From an uncultured Lachnoclostridium sp. (GTDB taxonomy: Bacteria > Bacillota > Clostridia > Lachnospirales > Lachnospiraceae): a stretch of 64,000 nt of DNA. Positions 9,177 to 18,032 of this stretch are shown one piece after another. A model generated the notes under the pieces. The model was not told the origin of the DNA and made no database searches. It saw only the letters and a program-made list of their open reading frames with translations. The position numbers and the translations under genes were made by a program. Numbering within the stretch: position 1 is the first letter of the stretch; each line of letters opens with the position of its first letter. The stretch is from NCBI GenBank assembly GCA_905212635.1, contig CAJMFH010000011.1, positions 6,943-70,942 on the forward strand, read 5' to 3'.

Positions 9177-10244
9177 ATGAAGAAGTATAATAAATTTTTT
9201 TTATTTATTTTTCTTGGCATGATATTGTTATTAACGTCATGTTCGAAGAAAAATAGTGAGGTAAAAACAATACAGAAGAAAATGCAGACATTTGAAGTTG
9301 AAGCGGAGGAAGTTCCTTCTGCGATGGAAGGTATCTCGTATACTTTTATGGCGAAAGAGGTGTCTAATTCAGAGGAAAGAACAAAACTAATTATAGGATC
9401 TCAATATAAAACGGATAGGGGGAAAGAAAGAGAGTATTTTACGATGGAATTAATGGATAATAATGTGTGGGAAACCAGCATTATGCCTTGGTCACGAGAA
9501 TTGAATGAAATAACGCAGCAAAAAATAACGGATATTGCCAGATTTAGCAATGGCTATTATGCTGTGATACAGAAAGAAGGAAAAAATCCGCAATTTTTTA
9601 CCTTGCTTGATGATGGTACCATTCAAAAATGGAAGCTTCCGGGAAATATACTGAAAGATGACGAGGATGTGCAAGAGTGCGTGGAGTGGTTGGCGATAGA
9701 TGAAAAAGCGCAGTTAATTATATCGACAATACTTACAAATAAAACGCTGACATATACACACGAACCTGGAAATATGATTGTTTATAATGTTCCAAAGGGA
9801 AAAGTGGAAAGCAAGAGAAATTGTGTAGGGCTGCAGGATAAGACATTTGTGGCAAAAGGACATGTCTATACCATATCAAATCACAGCCCGGATGCAATTA
9901 ATGTATATCCTTTAAAAGGAGGGCTGCTTGAACTTGAAATTACAACAGAAAAACCGGATAATAATTTTTTGTCAGATCATGTCCGAGCCTGTTACAAAGG
10001 TGGAGAGTATGCCTGTTTTTATACAGATCGCGGAATTTATAAATTTCCTGTCAAGGAAAAATATACTGGAAAAGAAAAACTAGAATTGGAAATTCCTGCC
10101 GAAAATTATATAGATAAAGGAGAATACAGTATAAATTATTTATCTTGTTATGATGGTTGGAAAGGAATGGAGTTTTTTCCGATATGCACGTTGAATGAAA
10201 AAAATGAGCCATGGACCGGTGTTTATACAAGAGTTACAAAATGA
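9177..10244 (+). CDS. Lipoprotein with putative beta-propeller-like sensor domain
   Basis: A 355-residue lipoprotein with lipobox LLLTSC, lipid Cys22. After a short charged spacer come repeated beta-strand blocks. A VWETSIMPW motif has Trp98 in almost the same position as the Trp97 motif of the lipoprotein at 10418, and it resembles IWKEEDVPW in the M56 protein at 29.5 kb. This suggests a shared fold, perhaps a propeller, but no family name can be given from sequence alone. AAAGGATAG before the ATG is the ribosome site, and the gene follows the LRR-like gene closely. Base composition is more AT-rich than the flanking enzyme genes. Confidence 0.75.
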   Translation: MKKYNKFFLFIFLGMILLLTSCSKKNSEVKTIQKKMQTFEVEAEEVPSAMEGISYTFMAKEVSNSEERTKLIIGSQYKTDRGKEREYFTMELMDNNVWETSIMPWSRELNEITQQKITDIARFSNGYYAVIQKEGKNPQFFTLLDDGTIQKWKLPGNILKDDEDVQECVEWLAIDEKAQLIISTILTNKTLTYTHEPGNMIVYNVPKGKVESKRNCVGLQDKTFVAKGHVYTISNHSPDAINVYPLKGGLLELEITTEKPDNNFLSDHVRACYKGGEYACFYTDRGIYKFPVKEKYTGKEKLELEIPAENYIDKGEYSINYLSCYDGWKGMEFFPICTLNEKNEPWTGVYTRVTK

Positions 10245-10292
10245 TTGAAAAAAGCAACGCGGCATCAAATTGTAAATATCTGGAATTGGCAT

Positions 10293-10306
10293 AAAATGAC
10301 CGTTCG
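10293..10306 (+). promoter_or_regulatory. Second copy of the AAAATGACCGTTCG motif
   Basis: These 14 bases are identical to 7975-7988 within the 20-bp repeat array. Here the motif stands alone, with looser CGTTG and CGGTTGAC elements 25 and about 31 bp downstream. It lies about 41 bp before the -35 box of the 10418 gene, so a shared regulator is a reasonable inference. Confidence 0.5.
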
Positions 10307-10347
10307 ATAATTTTCACACTTAAATCGTTGTCGGTTGACGTGAATTG

Positions 10348-10375
10348 TTGATTTTTTGGAAAAATATGGTATAAT
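10348..10375 (+). promoter_or_regulatory. Promoter of the 10.4 kb lipoprotein gene
   Basis: TTGATT at 10348-10353 and a perfect TATAAT at 10370-10375, separated by 16 bp and 42 bp before the ATG. Confidence 0.65.
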
Positions 10376-10417
10376 GTAATAAGTGTTTTAAATACGTATA
10401 CGAGGAGGACTAATACT

Positions 10418-11371
10418 ATGAAACGTAAATTTTTAGCAGTAACGATGGCGTTTTTGACAGCGACAATGCTTTTTACGGGATGTGGGAGTCAGGAGACAAA
10501 ACAGGAACAAACGACACAAACCCAGATGGCAAACGACATCAAAGAGGAAAGCGGATACAAAGAAAGTGAAGTTTCTTATCCGGAAGGTCAGGTATTTTGT
10601 ATGGGAAAAGAGGCATCCGGAAAACCGGTTGTATTTCTGTTTGATGAAAAACATACGACACAGGAGAACGCAGCTTATAAGAAGTATGTACTCGAAAATG
10701 ACAAATGGGAAGAGTCTGACATGTCAAAGACCAATGAGCTGTTGAAGAAGAACAAGATCAATATGTTGTATTCTTTGACAGAGACAGCAGACGGAAAGGT
10801 TTTCGGGGCTGCAAATAAAGAAGATGGCATTTATTTGTATGCCTTAACAAATCAGTTTAAAGCCTATCCGGATGCTTTTGGTGAAAAAGAAATAAAGAAC
10901 TTCCGGATTGTGGACTCGATACGAGTTCTTGTGATGGATGGAGATGGAAATGTATCACTGAATGATTTCAAAGGAAAAAGTATTCGTCAATTTGGAGAGA
11001 GCAATGCCTTTGTGGATGTGGTAAATGATATGGTATTTACGGTAGACACGACAGGGACGAAGATTACGGTTTATAATCTTGCAACCGGTGAGAAAGAAGA
11101 TGAATATGAGGCTCAGATCACGCAGCAGGGAATCTGTTTTGCCGTAAACGACAACGATGAGATCTATGCTGCTACAGAAAAGGGAATCTACCTGTTAGAA
11201 AATGGAAATATGACAGAAGTTGTTCCGGAGAAAACGATGTCTACAGGTGCATTAAGCAGTGAAGCATGGCTGAATAGCCTGTATGTGCAGGGAGACAAGT
11301 TTTATGTTTCCTATGTGATCGAAGGGGATAATTCGAGAGAATATCGTCTGACATCGTACGAGAAAAAGTAA
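10418..11371 (+). CDS. Lipoprotein with putative beta-propeller-like sensor domain
   Basis: A 317-residue lipoprotein with lipobox MLFTGC, lipid Cys22. It resembles the lipoprotein at 9177 in length, in the order of blocks and in the KWEES motif at Trp97. The second half has repeats such as ITVYNLATGEKEDEYEA and a block ending GIYLLENG, which look like propeller blades. AGGAGGA precedes the start codon. It is followed after 100 bp by the LytTR regulator and kinase, and preceded by a copy of the repeat motif. One inference is that it is a surface sensor or accessory protein in that circuit; it has no recognisable enzyme motif. Confidence 0.75.
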   Translation: MKRKFLAVTMAFLTATMLFTGCGSQETKQEQTTQTQMANDIKEESGYKESEVSYPEGQVFCMGKEASGKPVVFLFDEKHTTQENAAYKKYVLENDKWEESDMSKTNELLKKNKINMLYSLTETADGKVFGAANKEDGIYLYALTNQFKAYPDAFGEKEIKNFRIVDSIRVLVMDGDGNVSLNDFKGKSIRQFGESNAFVDVVNDMVFTVDTTGTKITVYNLATGEKEDEYEAQITQQGICFAVNDNDEIYAATEKGIYLLENGNMTEVVPEKTMSTGALSSEAWLNSLYVQGDKFYVSYVIEGDNSREYRLTSYEKK

Positions 11372-11407
11372 ACCGTTCTTGCCAGTATTTGCTAATTGTG
11401 GTAAAAT
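11372..11407 (+). promoter_or_regulatory. Promoter of the LytTR two-component operon with a putative autoregulatory site
   Basis: TTGCCA at 11379-11384 and TAAAAT at 11402-11407 are spaced by 17 bp. ACCGTTCTT at 11372-11380, overlapping the -35 box, matches eight of nine positions of the LytTR half-site pattern, hinting at autoregulation. The promoter lies directly after the stop codon of the lipoprotein gene. Confidence 0.55.
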
Positions 11408-11471
11408 CCTAATTATAATATAAAAGTTCTGAATGTTTACAAAAGAGACGGAGTTTTTGGAGGCGAATGTT

Positions 11472-12143
11472 ATGATTATTGGGATTTGCGACGATCAGGC
11501 AGAAGAAAGAGAGCGGATTTGCAAAGTTTGTGAAAAGGTTTTGAAACAGATGAAATGTCCGGCTGAGACTGCATTGTATGAAGATGCGTCATTTGTGCTG
11601 CAAGCAGACACAAAGCCGGACATTTTGATTTTGGACATTGAGATGCCCGGAATGTCAGGCATAGAGTTAAAAGATGAGTTACAGTGCAAAGAAGGCACGA
11701 CGTATATTATCTTTGTTACTGACCATGAAGAGCTGATTGCGGATGCTTTTGGCTTACATGTGCTGCGGTTTGTGCAAAAAGAAAATCTGGAGGATAAACT
11801 TCCGGAGGCATTGGCGCAGGCGGTTCGCATGAAACGTAACAATTGTATCGTGCACGGTACTGCGAGCGAAAAAATTCTTTACATAAATTCTTTGGGAAAT
11901 TATATTCAGATTGTGACAGAAAGTGGGAAACAGCCCCTCATTCGCGAATCCATGAAGCAGTTAAAGAAAACACTGGAGGGATGTCCTTTTGTAGAGATAA
12001 AACGGGGATGTCTTGTCAATATTGCAAAAATTGAAAAAATTAAAAGCGGAATTGTGGTGGTAGGAGATGAGCAGTTAGAAATTTCAAAACGAAAGCAGTC
12101 AGAAGTGACACATGCTTATCTGACGTATTATAAGGAGGCATAA
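11472..12143 (+). CDS. LytTR-family response regulator
   Basis: A 223-residue regulator. The receiver domain (about 1-120) has the acidic pair in ICDDQ, the phospho-acceptor Asp55 in ILILDIEMPG, and a conserved lysine region FVQKEN. The C-terminal LytTR DNA-binding domain (about 130-223) includes the typical SLGNYIQIV and the block FVEIKRGCLVNIAKIEKI. The start at 11472 is chosen because GGAGG lies at 11459-11463; the open frame extends to 11433 without a ribosome site. It partners the HPK10 kinase 4 bp downstream. Likely targets are the promoters near 8.0, 10.3 and 11.4 kb. Confidence 0.92.
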   Translation: MIIGICDDQAEERERICKVCEKVLKQMKCPAETALYEDASFVLQADTKPDILILDIEMPGMSGIELKDELQCKEGTTYIIFVTDHEELIADAFGLHVLRFVQKENLEDKLPEALAQAVRMKRNNCIVHGTASEKILYINSLGNYIQIVTESGKQPLIRESMKQLKKTLEGCPFVEIKRGCLVNIAKIEKIKSGIVVVGDEQLEISKRKQSEVTHAYLTYYKEA

Positions 12144-12147
12144 GCGG

Positions 12148-13389
12148 ATGAGTGTAGGACAGTGGCTGATCTGGCTTGTGCCGGAGACGGTAAAAACCCT
12201 GCTGATCACATACGGGATATTTGGCTTTGAATTCAAAAAATGGAGATGGTGGCTGATTGTAGCCGCTTATATCCTGGGTGGGGCTTATCTGTGCGTGCAG
12301 GGGGCAGATATGGTTGCATGGAAGACCCTTCGGGACGTAGTTGTTATTTTTTCTCTGTTTTACGGAAAATTTGGCAGAAAATTAATGGCTGTTTTGATTG
12401 AGTATCTGGCAATTAGTATTGTCGATATGATGGTAATGAGTGTTAATATGCTTGTTACAAGGTATGAACATAATTTTACGCAAAGTATAATAGATAATAC
12501 GCTTGGTATGGTTTTGTGGATGATCTTAACCGCATTGGTGTATCGGAAACGGAAGAAGGTTTATGCATTTATACAAACGATATCGTATGGGTATATCCTG
12601 CTGGTACTGGTGTTTTTGTTTTGCGTCTGTGTTGTGGCAGGTGTATCTTATCTTGTACTGAATGGCGAGATCACACAGCAGGCGATGCGGCAGACGTATT
12701 TTTTCAATATGCTTTGTATCGTTGTTGCTCTTGCCGTATGCGTGGTGCTTTTTTACCTTGTCTTCAGCCGGAGAAAGGTGCAGCATGAAAAAGAAATCGA
12801 AGAAAAAATATATGAGCGTGAATGGAAACGACAGGAATATATGCGGTCATTCCGCCATGATGTGAAAAACCATCTGCGGGTACTTCATGCGCTGGGAGAC
12901 CGGGGTGACATCGAGGAAATTAAAAAATATATCGAAGAACTGGGAATCGAATATAATCAAAATGCAGTGAGTCATACGGGTGATTTTATTCTGGATTATT
13001 TTATCGACTATGTAGTCAATGAATGGAAAGGCAAAGCCGGTTTTTCCTATGAAATAGACGGCAGATTTCCGGCAGAGATCAATCTCAATTACCGGGAGCG
13101 CTGTATCTTGTGGGGCAATGCGATGGACAATGTCAAAGAGGCATTGGAAAAGGCAGAAAACCCTTCTTTTGAACTTCACATCTCACACAGTGGCGGCGCT
13201 GTATTTGTAGAGATCGTAAATTCGTGCGAAAGGAAAGAAGGAAATATCCTCAAAACAAAAAAGGCAGACCGGTCGCAGCATGGGATCGGAACTGCCAATA
13301 TGCGTGATATTGTAAAACAAAATGGGGGCGAGATCGCCTGGCATTATGGCGAAGAGAAGATGCGGGTGGAGATGTCGCTGCTTATCTGA
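12148..13389 (+). CDS. HPK10-type sensor histidine kinase (GHKL)
   Basis: A 413-residue membrane kinase with about six hydrophobic segments in residues 5-205, as in AgrC-like receptors. After a coiled linker comes the H-box SFRHDVKNHL with His237, then the N-box WGNAMDNVKEAL and a G-box HGIGTANMRDIV. These make an intact GHKL ATPase. AAGGAGG lies within the end of the response regulator gene, so the two are translationally linked. No agrB or agrD-like peptide gene lies next to it, so the ligand may be something other than a cyclic peptide. It overlaps the convergent next gene by 8 bp. Confidence 0.92.
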   Translation: MSVGQWLIWLVPETVKTLLITYGIFGFEFKKWRWWLIVAAYILGGAYLCVQGADMVAWKTLRDVVVIFSLFYGKFGRKLMAVLIEYLAISIVDMMVMSVNMLVTRYEHNFTQSIIDNTLGMVLWMILTALVYRKRKKVYAFIQTISYGYILLVLVFLFCVCVVAGVSYLVLNGEITQQAMRQTYFFNMLCIVVALAVCVVLFYLVFSRRKVQHEKEIEEKIYEREWKRQEYMRSFRHDVKNHLRVLHALGDRGDIEEIKKYIEELGIEYNQNAVSHTGDFILDYFIDYVVNEWKGKAGFSYEIDGRFPAEINLNYRERCILWGNAMDNVKEALEKAENPSFELHISHSGGAVFVEIVNSCERKEGNILKTKKADRSQHGIGTANMRDIVKQNGGEIAWHYGEEKMRVEMSLLI

Positions 13390-14155
13390 GAGCATTGGAT
13401 CTGGCGGTAATCTTCTCTACATGATGAAATGCCCAGGCGTGTATGTTTAACTCAATGACTGCGCAGCCGCAGTGTTCACAGTGCTTTGCTCCGAGCGTTG
13501 AAATCGGCGCGCCGCAGTTTGGACAGGTTACGGCGAGGGCATCGTCGTAGTCATTTTTCATTTTGTCCACATCCTGCACATAGATGAGATCGGTGTTAAA
13601 TTTTGTCTGATATTTCATCTGTTTGTTACCTTCCAATATTTTACAACTTTCGTCTTCTATATAATGAAAGCATTCCAGAGAAGTCTGAAACGTAACAATG
13701 CATTTTCCGTCTGTTTTGCGATATTGATAAATTTCGGTGCGGTGCAGCCTGACCTGCTCAAAATGTTCGGAGCGTCCTTCGGCACGCAGCATCTCAATAT
13801 GATTTTCCAATTGCTGTTTTAATTCACGGCTGCCCTCTGTCAGCAGGGAAACATTTTTGGCGGTGATGGCACGCAGAAAGGAAACCAGCACATTATTTGC
13901 GCGTTCTTTCATCTCGTTGTATTCAAAATCCGGAAAATCGGCGCTGATCTTCGGCAGCAGAAGGGAAGTCATGGAAGAAACGGACTTCGGTGTCGTCGCA
14001 TATTCCTGCTTCATCTGCGCCGCTGCCTGCGTGATATCGGGCGTGCCGAACAATGCCTGCGACGTGTCGCGGACTTTTTTGCGGAGGCACAAAAAGGCAA
14101 TGAAGACAATGCCAAGGATAACAAGGATTAAAATAAGGGCGGTAATTAGTTTCAT
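13382..14155 (-). CDS. Tim44-like membrane protein with zinc ribbon
   Basis: A 257-residue protein with one N-terminal membrane helix (residues 3-24), then a domain resembling the Tim44-like fold, with LVSFLRAITAKNVSLLTEG and a following run of beta strands. It ends with a zinc ribbon CPNCGAPI plus CEHCGCAV. Such proteins are often annotated as zinc-ribbon transport proteins in Clostridia, but transport has not been shown. It is transcribed toward the kinase gene. Family call is fairly confident; role unknown. Confidence 0.78.
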   Translation of the reverse strand: MKLITALILILVILGIVFIAFLCLRKKVRDTSQALFGTPDITQAAAQMKQEYATTPKSVSSMTSLLLPKISADFPDFEYNEMKERANNVLVSFLRAITAKNVSLLTEGSRELKQQLENHIEMLRAEGRSEHFEQVRLHRTEIYQYRKTDGKCIVTFQTSLECFHYIEDESCKILEGNKQMKYQTKFNTDLIYVQDVDKMKNDYDDALAVTCPNCGAPISTLGAKHCEHCGCAVIELNIHAWAFHHVEKITARSNALR

Positions 14156-14314
14156 AACAGATTCCTCTCATTTGTTGTGATAAGGATATAGTATCATTAT
14201 TGGAGGGGAGTTGCAAGGTGGAAAACAGAAGCGAAAGAATAATGAAGAATGAACACGGTATCTTCCTTCCTTGGCGACATTTACGATGAGGCGTAAACAA
14301 TTCTGTGTTTTCTG

Positions 14315-14343
14315 TTGTCGTAAGTTGCTGGGTTTGCTATAAT
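14315..14343 (+). promoter_or_regulatory. Promoter of the transglutaminase / clostripain genes
   Basis: TTGTCG at 14315-14320 and a perfect TATAAT at 14338-14343 with 17 bp spacing. It implies that an in-frame ATG at 14342 is inside the -10 box and is not the start codon. Confidence 0.7.
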
Positions 14344-14428
14344 GAATAGCAAGTTAAAGGGGAAATTTCTATTTTTCTCCGGATTCAGAAAAAATAACGA
14401 AAACCCAATGAAACAGGGAGGAATCATT

Positions 14429-15901
14429 ATGAAACTACAAAACTGGAAAAGGAAAATATTGGCGACGGCTCTGACGATAGGGGTATTTGTCGGAAGTATT
14501 GCTGCAAATGGGACACAGGCTGCGGCTGCGGAGCAGAAGGCAGCAGGGCTGACGCAACTGGCAGAGGTGATCCGCGACAACGGAATGCAGAGAAAGAGTG
14601 AGTTTGCGGTTGATTTTAGCGGAACCAAAGAGGAATGGAACTATTTGTTTAATAGTATGTCGTTCTTTTATTATGATATGATCGTTTTAGATGACGCATC
14701 GACTTCGGACGATTCGGATTATCTGATCGGAAACATCAATTTTGCGAAAGTGTTTATGAGCGCGTCGGTGGTAGAAGGGAGTGGAAATGGTGAGATTACC
14801 TTTACACCGACCTACTTTGAGACAGCAGATGAGACAGAGTATGTCAATACACATACCAAAGAAATTCTTGCAGAACTTGGAACTTCGCGGATGTCCGATT
14901 ATTCTAAGGTAAAAGCCATTCATGATTATGTCTGCGCACGTATTACATACACAGATGATGTGGACAATGCTTCTTCTGCATACAGTGCGTATGCAAGAGG
15001 CGAGGGACTTTGCAACAGTTATGCACTTTGTATGTATAAACTGCTTGTGGAAGCCGGGGTGCCATGCCACTGGATCGGTGGAAGCGCCGGTACCGGAAGA
15101 GATTCCGCAGGTCATGCGTGGAACATCGTGAAACTGGGAGATCAATGGTACAATCTGGATGCGACATGGGATGACGCAGATGATGATAACGTAAGTCATG
15201 ATTACTTTTTGAAAGGAACCACTGATTTTGATGAGGCGGATCCATCGCAGACTCACACGATGGATGAAGAGTATAATTCGAGTGGTTATCTTACCGTTTT
15301 TCCAATTGCGGAAACAAAGTATACGGCAAGTGACGAGGAACTGAAGCCGGTGACACCGACGCCGACGGCAGTACCAACCGCAGCACCGGGAACGGTACCA
15401 ACTGCGTCACCGTCGGAAACTCCAGCAGTCAAACCGTCCGCAGCGCCGGCGGCACAAGAAACAATATCTCCAAGTGTACCAAATAACACTCCGGGAAATA
15501 ATTTATCAGAGCCCAAAACGACGGTGACCGTGCCGTCACAGGAGCCGGAACAAAAAGAAGACAATGTATCGGAAACACCAAAATACTCGTTTTCTGATAT
15601 TATCGTAGGAAAATATCCGGCAAAAGGAAAATTTACAATTTCACGTAAAAAAGCAGATGATATCCAGCTTTTGATTGATAATAAAGCAGCAAGAAAGAAA
15701 ATTGCAAAGATTTCTTATAAGATCACAAGCGGAAAGAAAGTCATCAAGACGAAAAATTATGGAATCCAGAAAGATGGAAAACAGTATTTTTCAAACCTGC
15801 GTGTGTTTGGAAAAAAGAAGGGAAAAGCAAAAATCGCAGTTACCGTAAAACTGGTCAATGGTCAGATGAAGAAATACAATTTTACGGTGCGTGTGCGCTA
15901 A
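14429..15901 (+). CDS. Secreted transglutaminase-like protein
   Basis: A 490-residue exported protein. A signal peptide ends near the AQAAAAEQ region at residues 29-36. The transglutaminase-like core has a complete triad: Cys195 in GEGLCNSYA, His229 in SAGHAWNIV and Asp244 in YNLDATWDD. This resembles cysteine peptidase/transglutaminase-fold proteins that act on surface proteins. Residues about 310-385 form a Thr/Pro/Ala/Ser linker, then a basic C-terminal domain that probably binds the wall. The start at 14429 has AGGGAGG upstream. It is followed 17 bp later by a C11 protease, suggesting an operon for extracellular protein processing. Confidence 0.88.
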   Translation: MKLQNWKRKILATALTIGVFVGSIAANGTQAAAAEQKAAGLTQLAEVIRDNGMQRKSEFAVDFSGTKEEWNYLFNSMSFFYYDMIVLDDASTSDDSDYLIGNINFAKVFMSASVVEGSGNGEITFTPTYFETADETEYVNTHTKEILAELGTSRMSDYSKVKAIHDYVCARITYTDDVDNASSAYSAYARGEGLCNSYALCMYKLLVEAGVPCHWIGGSAGTGRDSAGHAWNIVKLGDQWYNLDATWDDADDDNVSHDYFLKGTTDFDEADPSQTHTMDEEYNSSGYLTVFPIAETKYTASDEELKPVTPTPTAVPTAAPGTVPTASPSETPAVKPSAAPAAQETISPSVPNNTPGNNLSEPKTTVTVPSQEPEQKEDNVSETPKYSFSDIIVGKYPAKGKFTISRKKADDIQLLIDNKAARKKIAKISYKITSGKKVIKTKNYGIQKDGKQYFSNLRVFGKKKGKAKIAVTVKLVNGQMKKYNFTVRVR

Positions 15902-15918
15902 AGACAGGGGGAAAATAA

Positions 15919-17913
15919 TTGAAAAAGAAAGTAGTATTGTGTGCAGTATTGTTGGGAATGCTGTTTGGTCTGGCCGGCTGTGCGGAAGAGGCCGGTCAGC
16001 CGGAAGTGGGAGTGCAGCAGGAAAATTCGGCAGTTTCGGAGGAAGAATTTGCCGGAGATGGTGCGTGGACGATTCTTGTGTATTTGTGCGGAACGGATCT
16101 GGAAAGCGGTTATGGTGCAGCGACATTGGATTTGGGAGAAATGCTCGATCGTGACTTTGGTTCCCAGGTTCGCTTTGTCGTACAGACGGGTGGCTGTGCA
16201 CAGTGGCAGAATGAGATCATTCCGGAAGATGCGATCGTGCGGTATGAGATCGTAAATGGAGATATGCAGGAAATTTCTCGCATGGATCAGGCGAATATGG
16301 CGGAAAGCGCCACATTACAGGATTTTGTTACTTTTGGAATGGAAAATTATGGCAATAATAAACTTGGGCTTATTTTATGGGATCACGGTGGCGGAAGCGT
16401 TGCCGGTGTATGTCTGGATGAAAACTATGGGACGGACACACTGGATTTGTCTGAAATCCGGCAGGCGCTCGACGGCATTCCGAGAAAGTTCAATTTTATC
16501 GGTTACGATGCCTGCCTGATGGGGTCTATTGAAAATGCTAAAATGCTCTCGCCGTTTGCCAATTACATGATCGGTTCCGAAGAGCTGGAGAGCGGCGGTG
16601 GCTGGGATTACGCGGCAATTGGTGCTTATTTGCAGCAAAATCCGGGAGCGCCGGCGGCAGATCTAGGAAAAGAAATTTGTGACAGTTTTTACAAAAGCTG
16701 TGAAGCTCTCGGGGAAGAAAGCACGGCGACGCTTTCGGTCACGGATCTGTCAAAGATTCAAAAAGTCTGTGATGAATTTAACGCGGTGGCAGAAACCATG
16801 AAAGGGAGTACAGAAAATATGGAGGCTTTTGGTGAAATTGCCAAAGGAATCCGAAAAGCGCAGAATTATGGAGGAAATACACCGTCGGAAGGCTACAGCA
16901 ATATGGTGGATCTTGGCGATATGGCAAAAAATATTGAGGGGACCGTCGATACAAGTGCCTTGCAGGCAGCCATTGCAGAGGCGGTCATTTATCAGGTGAA
17001 AGGGGAAAACCGCCAGAATGCCAACGGACTTTCTGTATATTATCCGCTTCAGATCGAGGATGAAGAGGAATTAAAGACATTTGAAACGATCTGCGTCAGC
17101 GATCCGTATACCGATTTTATTGGAACGATGGTGTACGGTGCTGCCAATGGTTCAATTGAGGAATATTCCGGAGAAAATGACTGGTCGGCAGCAGATCAGA
17201 GTGGTCATGGGCTTGGGCTTGTAACGGCAGACCAGAATCAGATTCAAATTGCCGAAGAACAGCATTTGAACGATGACGGGTATTATACTTTTACGATTGC
17301 AGAGGAAAGTCTTCCGAATGTTGCGTCTGTTCAGTACAATTTATATATGAAATTTGACGATGAAACGCCGCTGGTGTATCTGGGAAGTGACAACTGGCTT
17401 GATTACGATGACCAGACCGGTGTCGTGACGGACACGTTTCAGGGGTACTGGCCGGCACTTCCGGACGGATCGCTTCTCAGCATGTACGTCGTCGAGGAAA
17501 GCGAGGACTATACCATTTTTTCATCTCCGATTGTACTCAATGGCAGGGAGACCAATCTTCGTTTTGCCTATCTGTATGGAGAGACGGAGGACGATGGAGA
17601 ATGGCTGGTGCTCGGTGCATGGGACGGCATTGATGACGACAGTGGTCAGGCGGATAAAGAAATGACGGAGATTAAAAAAGGAGATGTGATCCGCCCAATC
17701 TATGTTGTCGTTGATCAGGAAAGTGGAGATACGACCGAAATCAAAGGAGACAAATACCGGGTAAAGAAAAATTTCAATATTACGGAGCCGAAGCTTCCGG
17801 AAGGCGAATATTATTACAGTTTCGGTATTGACGACCTCTATGGTTCTACGAAATATTTGGATTTAATAAGCTTTTGGGTAAATAAAAAAGGAAAAGTAGA
17901 ACTTTCCTATTGA
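15919..17913 (+). CDS. Clostripain-family (C11) cysteine peptidase lipoprotein
   Basis: A 664-residue lipoprotein with lipobox FGLAGC, lipid Cys21. The C11 catalytic dyad is clear: His156 in LILWDHGGGS and Cys199 in FIGYDACLMG, preceded by the ILVYLCGTDLE strand. Family members cleave after Arg or Lys. The C-terminal 250 residues are acidic and beta-rich with no recognised family. The start is TTG at 15919 with an AGGGGG ribosome site 7 bp upstream, and no better ATG exists before the signal peptide. The stop codon TGA overlaps the -35 box of the rpoB promoter. Confidence 0.93.
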   Translation: MKKKVVLCAVLLGMLFGLAGCAEEAGQPEVGVQQENSAVSEEEFAGDGAWTILVYLCGTDLESGYGAATLDLGEMLDRDFGSQVRFVVQTGGCAQWQNEIIPEDAIVRYEIVNGDMQEISRMDQANMAESATLQDFVTFGMENYGNNKLGLILWDHGGGSVAGVCLDENYGTDTLDLSEIRQALDGIPRKFNFIGYDACLMGSIENAKMLSPFANYMIGSEELESGGGWDYAAIGAYLQQNPGAPAADLGKEICDSFYKSCEALGEESTATLSVTDLSKIQKVCDEFNAVAETMKGSTENMEAFGEIAKGIRKAQNYGGNTPSEGYSNMVDLGDMAKNIEGTVDTSALQAAIAEAVIYQVKGENRQNANGLSVYYPLQIEDEEELKTFETICVSDPYTDFIGTMVYGAANGSIEEYSGENDWSAADQSGHGLGLVTADQNQIQIAEEQHLNDDGYYTFTIAEESLPNVASVQYNLYMKFDDETPLVYLGSDNWLDYDDQTGVVTDTFQGYWPALPDGSLLSMYVVEESEDYTIFSSPIVLNGRETNLRFAYLYGETEDDGEWLVLGAWDGIDDDSGQADKEMTEIKKGDVIRPIYVVVDQESGDTTEIKGDKYRVKKNFNITEPKLPEGEYYYSFGIDDLYGSTKYLDLISFWVNKKGKVELSY

Positions 17914-17938
17914 CACCACTCTACAACTGTGGTAAGAT
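17910..17938 (+). promoter_or_regulatory. rpoBC promoter
   Basis: Perfect TTGACA at 17910-17915 and TAAGAT at 17933-17938 with 17 bp spacing. The -35 box contains the stop codon of the upstream peptidase gene. A 10-bp direct repeat ACTGTGGTAA at 17926-17935 and 17951-17960 spans the -10 region and the start of the leader. Confidence 0.75.
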
Positions 17939-18032
17939 GGAATATACAGTACTGTGGTAAATTAGGTTCAGTGACCCTTTACTGATTCATTATAACACAG
18001 TTTTGTAAAAAAAACAAGGAGTGAAATCATCA

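Noticed and set aside
14342..14428. N-terminal extension of the transglutaminase protein from ATG 14342
   Set aside because: That ATG is part of the -10 box, and the signal peptide and ribosome site support 14429.
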